Positions 1 through 6,620 of a stretch of DNA of 15,968 nt are shown here, one piece after another. The position numbers and the translations under genes were made by a program. Below the pieces are notes generated by a model. It was given only the letters and a program-made list of their open reading frames with translations. It did not search any database and was not told the origin of the DNA. Source of the DNA: UBA9547 sp044349205 (GTDB lineage: Bacteria > Bacteroidota > Bacteroidia > Cytophagales > UBA9547). The stretch's first letter is position 1. Each line of letters starts with the position of its first letter. The stretch lies in the NCBI GenBank assembly GCA_044349205.1, contig JBIKRJ010000033.1:1-15968 (forward strand), in the 5' to 3' direction.

Positions 1-495
1 TTCAAGAAAGAAGGAGCAGGGACTGATCCTGACGGAAATGGTAAAACTAATGTAGCTTATGGCAATACAGCTTGGGGAAAATCTCTCTTTGCTGATTCTT
101 CAAAATATCAATCTTGGGGTGGTATAGCTTTGTATGCTAACTATAAAATAAACGATATGTTTGGAATTGGCGCCCGTTACGAGCATTTCGACGACAGAAA
201 TGGTGTACGCTATCTTGGTGGTATCAACAATTCCCTAACAATCACTGCGCCTATCACATTAGCCGATGGTCACCTTATCATCAAACCTGAGTTACGTTGG
301 GATACTGGTGTGCTAGGATATGCTGCTGCGGGTGTTGACCCAAATGCAAAAGATGCTAATGGCAAAAAATACACTACTGGTGGTGGTTTGTATGAAACAA
401 GAGCTGTAGATGGTGATGGAAAAGTGATTCCCAAAGGTGTTGCCCAAACTTCTGGACAAACCACAATTGGTCTAGCCTTCATCTACAAATACTAA
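1..495 (+). CDS. Outer-membrane beta-barrel porin, OmpL-like (3' part only)
   Basis: The reading frame is open from the first base to the stop at 493-495, so the window holds only the last 164 residues and the start lies upstream. The visible part alternates polar and hydrophobic residues as amphipathic beta strands do, for example around IALYANYKIND and IGARYEHFDDRNG. It ends in GLAFIYKY, and a terminal aromatic residue is the usual BAM recognition signal of outer-membrane barrels. The RYEHFDDRNG-type stretch and the ending resemble the Bacteroidota OmpL-like porin family (bbp2 type). The expected role is a passive pore or small-solute channel in the outer membrane; no substrate can be read from this fragment. 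An intrinsic terminator follows 45 bp after the stop, so this is the last gene of its transcript. Family assignment is from recalled motifs and moderately sure; the barrel nature is more certain. Confidence 0.75.
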   Translation, partial: FKKEGAGTDPDGNGKTNVAYGNTAWGKSLFADSSKYQSWGGIALYANYKINDMFGIGARYEHFDDRNGVRYLGGINNSLTITAPITLADGHLIIKPELRWDTGVLGYAAAGVDPNAKDANGKKYTTGGGLYETRAVDGDGKVIPKGVAQTSGQTTIGLAFIYKY

Positions 496-539
496 TTAAA
501 ATATTAGTGGCAAGTTAAAGTGTTAATTGTTTGCAAAAT

Positions 540-569
540 GTCCCGGCTTTGTCGGGACTTTTTGTTTTT
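540..569 (+). terminator. Rho-independent terminator of the porin gene
   Basis: A perfect 6-bp GC-rich stem, GTCCCG (540-545) with CGGGAC (553-558), closes a 7-nt loop and is followed directly by TTTTTGTTTTT. It sits about 45 bp after the porin stop codon and separates that gene from ffh. Confidence 0.88.
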
Positions 570-580
570 ACAGGTATTTG

Positions 581-619
581 AAGAGAAAGCGTCTATTCGT
601 GTAACAGATGCTTTCTCTT
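581..619 (+). repeat. Long inverted repeat in the ffh upstream region
   Basis: The arms AAGAGAAAGC (581-590) and GCTTTCTCTT (610-619) are perfect inverted complements. The stem can extend inward by GTCT/AGAT (one G-U pair), giving about 14 bp with an 11-nt loop. It lies between the porin terminator and the putative ffh promoter. No good U-tract follows, so it does not look like a standard terminator. It could be a protein-binding site, an mRNA hairpin of a longer ffh leader, or a remnant repeat. Confidence 0.6.
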
Positions 620-666
620 TCTTATTTTGCACATCAAGGCAGGCAGATAAACTGCTTCCTTTTTTC

Positions 667-674
667 TAATTTTG
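667..674 (+). promoter_or_regulatory. Putative ffh promoter, Bacteroidota -7 element
   Basis: TAATTTTG matches the Bacteroidota sigma-factor -7 consensus TAnnTTTG exactly and lies 20 bp before the ffh start, which would give a very short leader. No convincing -33 TTTG/TTG was found at the usual spacing, so this rests on the -7 match and position only. Confidence 0.5.
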
Positions 675-694
675 CGACCCAATCCAAATTTCCC

Positions 695-2023
695 ATGTTC
701 GAAAGTTTAAGCAGTAAGCTCGATAAAGCCTTTAAGACCTTAAAAGGGCAGGGCAGAATCACCGATATAAATGTCGCCTCTACCGTAAAAGAGATTCGGA
801 AAGCATTGGTAGATGCCGATGTCAACTACAAAGTTGCCAAGCAGGTAACGGATAGCATCAAAGAAAAGGCGATGGGCAAAGAAGTGCTTCTTTCGGTTTC
901 GCCTGGACAAATGTTGACTAAAATAGTCAATGACGAACTGGCCGAACTGATGGGTGGCAGTAAGGAGGACATCAATTTAAAAGGCGATCCGGCCATTATC
1001 CTTCTTTCGGGTTTGCAAGGTTCGGGAAAAACCACTTTTGCCGGAAAATTGGCGAATATGTTGAAAAAGACAGGTCGCAATGTGCTATTGGTGGCTTGCG
1101 ATGTGTATCGTCCGGCAGCCATTACACAACTTCAGGTGCTGGGCGAGCAAATAGGAGTGGAGGTATATGCCGAACCCGACAATAAAAATGCCTTGCAAAT
1201 AGCCCAAAATGCCTTGGCTTTTGCGAAAAAGAATAACAAGAAAATAGTGGTGGTCGACACCGCTGGACGATTGGCAGTTGACGAGGTCATGATGAATGAG
1301 ATTTCATTGATAAAACAATCGCTCAACCCCTCCGAAACCTTGTTTGTGGTGGACTCCATGACGGGGCAAGATGCTGTGAATACCGCCAAAGCATTCAATG
1401 ACCGATTGAATTTCGATGGTGTTGTCCTTACCAAATTAGACGGTGATTCGCGCGGTGGGGCGGCAATTTCTATCAAATCGGTGGTGGAAAAGCCTATAAA
1501 GTACATCAGTACTGGAGAAAAAATGGAAGCCATCGACCATTTCTACCCCGATCGTATGGCTCAACGCATTTTGGGAATGGGCGATGTGGTCTCTTTGGTA
1601 GAAAGGGCGCAACAAGCTTTCGACGAGGAAGAAGCCAAAAGGCTGAATCAAAAACTACGCAAAAACCAATTCGATTTCAACGATTTTCTAGCCCAGCTTC
1701 AGCAAATAAAGAAAATGGGAAACATCAAAGACATCATGGGCATGCTGCCCGGCATGGGGAAAATGATGGACAAAGTGCAGGTAGATGAAAATGCTTTCAA
1801 GCCTATTGAAGCCATTATTCTTTCTATGACACCAAAAGAGCGCAGCAACCCCGATTCCATAAACGGCAGCCGCAAAAAAAGACTTGCCGATGGTAGCGGA
1901 ACCAGCCTTCAGCAGGTAAATAATCTAATGAAGCAATTTGAAGACATGAGGAAAATGATGAAGATGATGAATAACAATCCTAATCGTAAAATTCCGGGCA
2001 TGGAGGCGCTGTTGGGGAAATGA
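695..2023 (+). CDS. ffh: Signal recognition particle GTPase Ffh
   Basis: Ffh is the protein subunit of the bacterial signal recognition particle. It binds signal sequences of nascent inner-membrane and exported proteins together with SRP RNA, and docks with FtsY at the membrane in a GTP-dependent cycle. At 442 residues the length is normal. The N domain is residues 1 to about 95. The G domain follows, with P-loop GLQGSGKTT (106-114), DVYRPAA (136-142), DTAGRL (188-193) and TKLD (246-249). The methionine-rich M domain starts near 300, with GNIKDIMGMLPGM (342-354) and the SRP-RNA-binding segment SRKKRLADGSGTS (392-404). The frame is open further upstream to 608, but MFESLSSKL is the family's normal N-terminus and those extra codons cross the promoter and inverted repeat, so 695 is the start. 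tyrS follows 86 bp downstream on the same strand and may be co-transcribed. Confidence 0.98.
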   Translation: MFESLSSKLDKAFKTLKGQGRITDINVASTVKEIRKALVDADVNYKVAKQVTDSIKEKAMGKEVLLSVSPGQMLTKIVNDELAELMGGSKEDINLKGDPAIILLSGLQGSGKTTFAGKLANMLKKTGRNVLLVACDVYRPAAITQLQVLGEQIGVEVYAEPDNKNALQIAQNALAFAKKNNKKIVVVDTAGRLAVDEVMMNEISLIKQSLNPSETLFVVDSMTGQDAVNTAKAFNDRLNFDGVVLTKLDGDSRGGAAISIKSVVEKPIKYISTGEKMEAIDHFYPDRMAQRILGMGDVVSLVERAQQAFDEEEAKRLNQKLRKNQFDFNDFLAQLQQIKKMGNIKDIMGMLPGMGKMMDKVQVDENAFKPIEAIILSMTPKERSNPDSINGSRKKRLADGSGTSLQQVNNLMKQFEDMRKMMKMMNNNPNRKIPGMEALLGK

Positions 2024-2109
2024 TTTTTGCCATAACTGTCAGATAAAGACGTTGATGTAGCTTGAAAACTATTTTTTAAAGACCTGCAGCAACCCATCTG
2101 TTAAATACG

Positions 2110-3396
2110 ATGAAAAACTTTATAGAAGAATTGAGATGGAGGGGCATGCTGCATGATATGGTGCCCGGTACGGAAGAAATGCTAAATGCAGGTTCGGTAG
2201 TAAAAGCCTACATTGGTTTTGACCCTACTGCCGACTCGCTTGGCGTTGGCAATTTGGTGCAAGTGATGACCTTGGTCCATTTTCAGCGCTGTGGACACAA
2301 ACCTATCGCCCTAGTAGGGGGTGCTACTGGTATGGTGGGCGACCCATCGGGCAAATCGCAAGAGCGCAATTTGCTCGATTTAGATACATTGAACCATAAC
2401 TTGGCTTGTCAGAGGAAACAACTTGAAAAGTTTCTTGATTTTGATTTAGGCCAAAATTCGGCCGAGATTGTAAATAATTATGATTGGTTCAAAAATTTTA
2501 GCTTTTTGGAATTCATCCGAGATGTAGGCAAGCATATTTCCATCAATTACATGCTTTCGAAAGATTCGGTACAGAATAGGATGGAAAACGGCATGTCTTT
2601 CACTGAATTTACTTATCAGCTCATACAAGGTTTTGATTTTTATTACCTTTTCAACCACCACGGTGTGAAATTGCAAATGGGCGGAAGTGACCAATGGGGT
2701 AATATCACTACAGGTATCGAATTGGTGCGTAGAAAAGGTGGTCACGAAGCTTTTGCGCTCACTACTCATCTTATCAAAAAAGCCGATGGCTCAAAATTTG
2801 GCAAGTCGGAGTCGGGAAATATTTGGTTAGACAGTGCCAAAACATCACCTTACAAGTTTTATCAGTTCTGGTTAAATGCTGCCGACGCAGATGCCGAGCA
2901 ATACATCAAGATTTTTACTTTGAAAGAAGAGGAAGAAATCGCTGAACTGATTTTAGCTCATCGAGAAAAGCCACACGAAAGGTTGCTTCAAAAAGCATTG
3001 GCAAAAGATGTGACGGTGCGAGTGCACAGCGAGCACGAATACGAAAATGCAGTAAAAGCATCGGAGATTTTATTTGGAAATGGCACAGCCGAACAGCTCC
3101 AAAGTTTGGACGAAAACACCTTGCTTTCTGTTTTTGAAGGGGTTCCCATGGTGAAAATCTCAAAATCGGTCTTTCAAAACTCAGCCAATGTAGTTGATTT
3201 TCTTTCGGTAGAATCTCAAAATGCCATTTTCTCTTCCAAAAGTGAAGCCAAAAAAATGATACAAGGTGGCGGAGTAAGCATTAATAAAACGAAAGTCGCG
3301 GATGTGTCCCTAAAACCCGATTTTCAATTGTTGAAAGACAAGTTTTTGATTGTGCAGAAAGGCAAGAAAAACTACTTTTTGGTAGAGATTGTGTAA
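2110..3396 (+). CDS. tyrS: Tyrosyl-tRNA synthetase with an aberrant HIGH motif
   Basis: This enzyme charges tRNA-Tyr with tyrosine through a tyrosyl-adenylate in the cytoplasm. The 428 residues have the bacterial layout: class I Rossmann catalytic domain (1 to about 230), KMSKS-type loop KFGKS (229-233), helical anticodon domain, and a C-terminal S4-like RNA-binding domain (about 365-428, with SEAKKMIQGGGVSINKTKV). Numbering happens to coincide with the Geobacillus enzyme through the catalytic domain: Tyr34, Asp38, Thr40, Lys82, Arg86, Tyr169, Gln173, Asp176, Asp194 and Gln195 are all present. The HIGH signature (45-48), however, reads GVGN: the first histidine is glycine and the second is asparagine. 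The DNA there is unambiguous (ctt ggc gtt ggc aat). The gene is full length with no frameshift, so it should be functional. It converges with the hydrolase gene across a 26-bp gap. Confidence 0.96.
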   Translation: MKNFIEELRWRGMLHDMVPGTEEMLNAGSVVKAYIGFDPTADSLGVGNLVQVMTLVHFQRCGHKPIALVGGATGMVGDPSGKSQERNLLDLDTLNHNLACQRKQLEKFLDFDLGQNSAEIVNNYDWFKNFSFLEFIRDVGKHISINYMLSKDSVQNRMENGMSFTEFTYQLIQGFDFYYLFNHHGVKLQMGGSDQWGNITTGIELVRRKGGHEAFALTTHLIKKADGSKFGKSESGNIWLDSAKTSPYKFYQFWLNAADADAEQYIKIFTLKEEEEIAELILAHREKPHERLLQKALAKDVTVRVHSEHEYENAVKASEILFGNGTAEQLQSLDENTLLSVFEGVPMVKISKSVFQNSANVVDFLSVESQNAIFSSKSEAKKMIQGGGVSINKTKVADVSLKPDFQLLKDKFLIVQKGKKNYFLVEIV

Positions 3397-3422
3397 TTGT
3401 TCTGCAAAAAAGCTTTCAGTTT

Positions 3423-5963
3423 TTACTCTACCATTACTTCGAACACAAAACTATTTTGGTTGTACAAGTTCAGTTTGTTGCCTTCGGTTATGGCCTCTTT
3501 TCCTTTTTTGCCAGATAGACTCAAAGGGTACACTTTCACTTTGCCGTTTGTTTTAAAAATAATGTTGCCCATGGCATATTGCGCCTGAAGCACATAGTCA
3601 CCAATTTCTTTCAATGTGTTGCGGCTGGCATCGTATTGCATATTTTTTGTGCGTACCGGTGTGGTTATGACCAAGTAAAAGTGTTTCGATTCCAGCAGTG
3701 GTTTGTCGTCTTTCGAAACTGCTATGGCCGAAGCCCATGGGTTTTTGAGGTTAATTTTTAAGCTAGGAAAATCAAAGGTGCTGTCTTTCAATGCGCCTAC
3801 CACACCCTGCACTTTTGGGGTGTTTATTTTCATAATTCCTTGCAATGTATTTAGTGCCAATTCTTTGGTTTCGCTCTGAATTACCCCATTTTTTTTGTTG
3901 TTGAACTTCTTAAAGCTCTCCAAATCAACTTTTTGAATGCTATCTACTACCTCTTTGCGCACTTTTGTGACGAGTGGCAAATAAGTATTTTGGTCAATAA
4001 AATCGGAATAGCTGGGCAAAGACATGATTTGTTTCATGGTTACTTTGTCGGCCACAGTTGAAGGAGCTTCTTTTACATAGCCTTTCAGAAAAAGTGGGGC
4101 TGCCACAACCCAGTTAGCCAAATGCTCGGGCATGTTGTTGATGGCGAAGACCAAGTCGCGTTTAAGGCCAGTTGGTTCGGGATTCATGTTGAATTGCAAC
4201 ATGCCATTCAGTCCTTGCAAACGGCCGTATGCAGCCAAATAGGGCACACCCTCCAGTCGGTATTCGTTGGGGTAGCACACATTATATTCCGTTACTATCA
4301 GTGGCTTATCTTTCCATTTGTATTTGGTGATATTGTGGATAGAACCTATCGTGTAGTTTTTCAAAATGGCGGTATTGTTGAAAGGGGCGTGTTCTATTTC
4401 GTCCCATTCATTGTTTATTTTCCAAACTTGCGGGTGGTCCCAGTAATCGTTTGTCAGCATGAGTTCTAGTTGGCTATTGTCCCATTGGTAAGCTAAAATC
4501 GGGTTTGGGAAATTGCTTCCTGATAACAAGTACTTCACACCCAGCTTCCGCATAAAATCGTGCATAGTGCGGTAGTAACGCTGCTCTATTTGTGAAAAAA
4601 ACTTTATGCTTTCTTTGCTGTCGCCTTGGTTTCCAGTGCGTTGGCGTAGGGTAGGCGATAGGTGGGAAGAATAATCCAAGTCGAAAGCGGAAAGTATTTT
4701 TCCATCGTTTTTAGGATCGGCATTGAATTTTTCAAGCAATAGCGCTTTGTAAGCAGGGGTCAAAATGTCGCCGTCAAAATGCAGAAAAGCAGACGATTCG
4801 TTGATAAATTCAGAACCTACAATAGCAGGTTCGTCTTTGTAGGCCAAACCGGTATAGGGGTTTTTGTGGGTAAGTAGTTGCTCGATGTATTCTTTTTGCA
4901 GTTCAATCAACTTGTCGTCGAAATAAGCTACCTGTTTGCCGCCAAGGTCAGGGGGTTTGTTCATCACGCCATCGCTTTCTTTGAATTCGCGGTGAACAAG
5001 CAAGTCTAGAAACACATAAATCCCTCTTTTCTTGAGTACGGCTATCAAATAGTCCACTTTATCCAATTGTTTTCCAGACAATCGGCGAGTGTTTTCGGCA
5101 TTTCCAAAAATGTTGGGGATAGACCAGGGGGCGTCCATGTGGTGAAGTCGCAGCAAATTGCAGCCCATTTTGCTAAGGCGCAACGCAAAAGAATCGGCTT
5201 CGGCTTTTTCCAAGAAACAAGAACCTGCTACCAGATTGGTACCCCAAAAACGGGCTAAAGTGCCATCGTCGAAGATAATTTGGTCGTCCTTGCCGTGAGC
5301 GAAGCCATGTTTGCCTGCGGGGGCATCCAACAAGGAAGACCAATCTACATAGTGGCTACCCGATTGGCTTGTCTCCAACGGTATGCTGTACCAAGCCCCC
5401 CAGTCACTAGGGCCAGTGGCTTTGGCACTTTTCAAAAATTCATTTTTAGTCCCTTTCAGGTACAATTCAATATCGTCGTAATACACCGTGCCTATGCAAT
5501 TGGCCAAAGCCAACTGTACTTTGATTTTTACAGCCCCTTCTGGCACGTCGTATTGGTTTTCGTATAAATTCCAGTTTGTAGTACCTACGGCATACCCTAC
5601 TGCAGGAGGATAACCACCGGTCACTTGGTTGTTTTCATCTAAAAATTCGATTGCGATGCGTGCTTTTTCATAATCTTGTGAGTTTTGTACCACATTTTCT
5701 GATTTCATCCAACCTTTTACTTCAACAGTCGAAACGCCTTTTGGCAAACGTAAAACTTGTTCGGCTCCAGCCCAAGAAGGGGTTTTTTGGGTAACCACTA
5801 AACCGTACTTGCCGCTTTTGGAAATAGTTGTTTCTTTTCCTCCAAAATAATTCCACGCTTCGTTGGGAGTTTCAAATCCGGCATTTACGATTTGGTTGTC
5901 TTGTGCGTGTAGCACACCAACTATGGCAAGAAAGACGATTAGAGCTAAAAATTGACGCTTCAT
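3423..5963 (-). CDS. Secreted clan GH-A glycoside hydrolase with N-terminal carbohydrate-binding-like domain
   Basis: The 846-residue protein begins with a type I signal peptide (MKRQFLALIVFLAIVGVLHA, cleavage likely before Gln21), so it acts in the periplasm or outside the cell. Residues 22-170 look like a CBM4/9-type beta-sandwich, starting NAGFETP and ending in GTVYYDDIELYL. Residues about 190-650 form a TIM-barrel-like catalytic region with RFWGTNL (238-244) and NLLRLHHMD (269-277). FINES supplies Asn388-Glu389 as probable acid/base, and LIVTEYN supplies Glu559 as probable nucleophile; this Asn-Glu plus strand-7 Glu pattern marks retaining clan GH-A enzymes. The C-terminal 200 residues are beta-rich and contain a module (about 693-725, NGVIQSETKEL...TPKVQGVVG) that I recall from other GH-A-like proteins. 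The substrate is unknown and the exact GH family was not assigned. No SusC/SusD pair, sulfatase or second hydrolase is adjacent, and no type IX C-terminal sorting domain is evident. Confidence 0.82.
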   Translation of the reverse strand: MKRQFLALIVFLAIVGVLHAQDNQIVNAGFETPNEAWNYFGGKETTISKSGKYGLVVTQKTPSWAGAEQVLRLPKGVSTVEVKGWMKSENVVQNSQDYEKARIAIEFLDENNQVTGGYPPAVGYAVGTTNWNLYENQYDVPEGAVKIKVQLALANCIGTVYYDDIELYLKGTKNEFLKSAKATGPSDWGAWYSIPLETSQSGSHYVDWSSLLDAPAGKHGFAHGKDDQIIFDDGTLARFWGTNLVAGSCFLEKAEADSFALRLSKMGCNLLRLHHMDAPWSIPNIFGNAENTRRLSGKQLDKVDYLIAVLKKRGIYVFLDLLVHREFKESDGVMNKPPDLGGKQVAYFDDKLIELQKEYIEQLLTHKNPYTGLAYKDEPAIVGSEFINESSAFLHFDGDILTPAYKALLLEKFNADPKNDGKILSAFDLDYSSHLSPTLRQRTGNQGDSKESIKFFSQIEQRYYRTMHDFMRKLGVKYLLSGSNFPNPILAYQWDNSQLELMLTNDYWDHPQVWKINNEWDEIEHAPFNNTAILKNYTIGSIHNITKYKWKDKPLIVTEYNVCYPNEYRLEGVPYLAAYGRLQGLNGMLQFNMNPEPTGLKRDLVFAINNMPEHLANWVVAAPLFLKGYVKEAPSTVADKVTMKQIMSLPSYSDFIDQNTYLPLVTKVRKEVVDSIQKVDLESFKKFNNKKNGVIQSETKELALNTLQGIMKINTPKVQGVVGALKDSTFDFPSLKINLKNPWASAIAVSKDDKPLLESKHFYLVITTPVRTKNMQYDASRNTLKEIGDYVLQAQYAMGNIIFKTNGKVKVYPLSLSGKKGKEAITEGNKLNLYNQNSFVFEVMVE

Positions 5964-5993
5964 GGCAAAAGGGTTTTTGTGAAGCTAATAAAG

Positions 5994-6001
5994 CAAATTT
6001 A
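5994..6001 (-). promoter_or_regulatory. Putative promoter -7 element of the hydrolase gene
   Basis: On the minus strand TAAATTTG fits TAnnTTTG exactly and lies about 30 bp before the hydrolase start codon. A TTTG occurs upstream (minus strand, 6029-6026) but with 24 bp between the elements, longer than usual, so the -33 box is doubtful. Confidence 0.45.
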
Positions 6002-6047
6002 AATCAATGAATTGCACCAGAAGCGCAAAAAGAAAAAAGGTGGGTTT

Positions 6048-6061
6048 GAGACGCGAGTCTC
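6048..6061. repeat. Small hairpin GAGAC-GCGA-GTCTC
   Basis: Perfect 5-bp stem GAGAC/GTCTC enclosing GCGA, which on the plus strand is a GNRA-type tetraloop. It lies 16 bp from the larger palindrome at 6077-6100, and the two together may form one paired-hairpin element between the hydrolase and the 103-residue gene. Confidence 0.55.
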
Positions 6062-6076
6062 TATGGTTCATTGCTG

Positions 6077-6100
6077 GTCCTTAGTCTGCAGACTAAGGAC
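6077..6100. repeat. Perfect 24-bp palindrome
   Basis: GTCCTTAGTCTG followed at once by its exact reverse complement, with CTGCAG at the centre and no mismatch or spacer. It lies in the 176-bp spacer between the hydrolase start and the end of the 103-residue gene. Neither strand has a T-run after it, so it is not a normal intrinsic terminator. It may be a REP/MITE-like repeat or a binding site for a dimeric protein; only a genome-wide count could decide. Confidence 0.8.
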
Positions 6101-6139
6101 AGGTGGGGGCATCGGAGTGGTGGCGTGTATAAAAATAGC

Positions 6140-6451
6140 TTAAAAGGAAGTCGTGAAGCTTAGTTCGTCGTTTGGGCCTAGGCCGTGAAATTCCAACACA
6201 AAATATCCGTGAGAATTGAAAAAAAGATTGACATCGACGCGGTGGGTGGTCGAACTGTTTTCGGTTACATAAGCCTTCATTGGTTTTGTTTGCAAAATTT
6301 CGCCAGTGGCCAAATCGTGAAATGAAAGAAGAATATTGGATTGGGCAAAATTGAATTCAGGTTGCGTATGGTAAATACGTCCTACCTGCATTTTTCCTTG
6401 ATAAAAGCCTTTGAATGCATTGTTTTGTTGTGTGATGCCTTCGTTTTTCAT
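6140..6451 (-). CDS. Hypothetical 103-residue protein, probably cytoplasmic
   Basis: I do not recognise this protein. It has no signal peptide, membrane segment or cysteine. From residue 20 it reads like a run of beta strands with polar turns (MQVGRIYHT, NILLSFHDLATGEIL, HRVDVNLFFNSHGYFVLEFHGL), which would suit a small compact beta-sandwich. It ends in SFTTSF. The gene stands alone, with 176 bp to the hydrolase on one side and 169 bp to the giant gene on the other. In the latter spacer the minus strand has a weak -7-like TAATTTTTG (6582-6574). The frame is intact, has a normal ATG and uses codons like its neighbours, and no longer frame overlaps it, so I regard it as a real gene of unknown function. 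Confidence 0.65.
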   Translation of the reverse strand: MKNEGITQQNNAFKGFYQGKMQVGRIYHTQPEFNFAQSNILLSFHDLATGEILQTKPMKAYVTENSSTTHRVDVNLFFNSHGYFVLEFHGLGPNDELSFTTSF

Positions 6452-6620
6452 GTTAGTTAGATTTTAGGAACGACAATGCTTAAAGTATTTCTCATGGATT
6501 TTGCGAGGAAATTAAGTTATGCAAGATGCCGCTTTGACAAATGTTTCAATTTCAAATTTTACTTAATGAGTTGCAAAAATTACACCTTTCTTTTCTTACT
6601 TATTTCCTCAGAATGAAGGT

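Noticed and set aside
608..694. Upstream extension of Ffh by 29 residues
   Set aside because: It crosses the putative promoter and the inverted repeat and precedes the conserved MFESLSSKL N-terminus.
540..694. An SRP RNA (ffs) gene next to ffh
   Set aside because: The conserved SRP RNA apical loop and its asymmetric internal loop are not present in this interval.
2024..2109. A separate tyrS promoter in the 86-bp gap after ffh
   Set aside because: No good TAnnTTTG or terminator stem is visible there, so I could support neither a promoter nor a transcript end.
3397..3422. A bidirectional terminator between tyrS and the hydrolase gene
   Set aside because: The 26-bp gap has an AAAGCTTT core and a T-stretch but no stable GC-containing stem.
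6077..6100. The 24-bp palindrome as an intrinsic terminator
   Set aside because: No T-run follows it on either strand.
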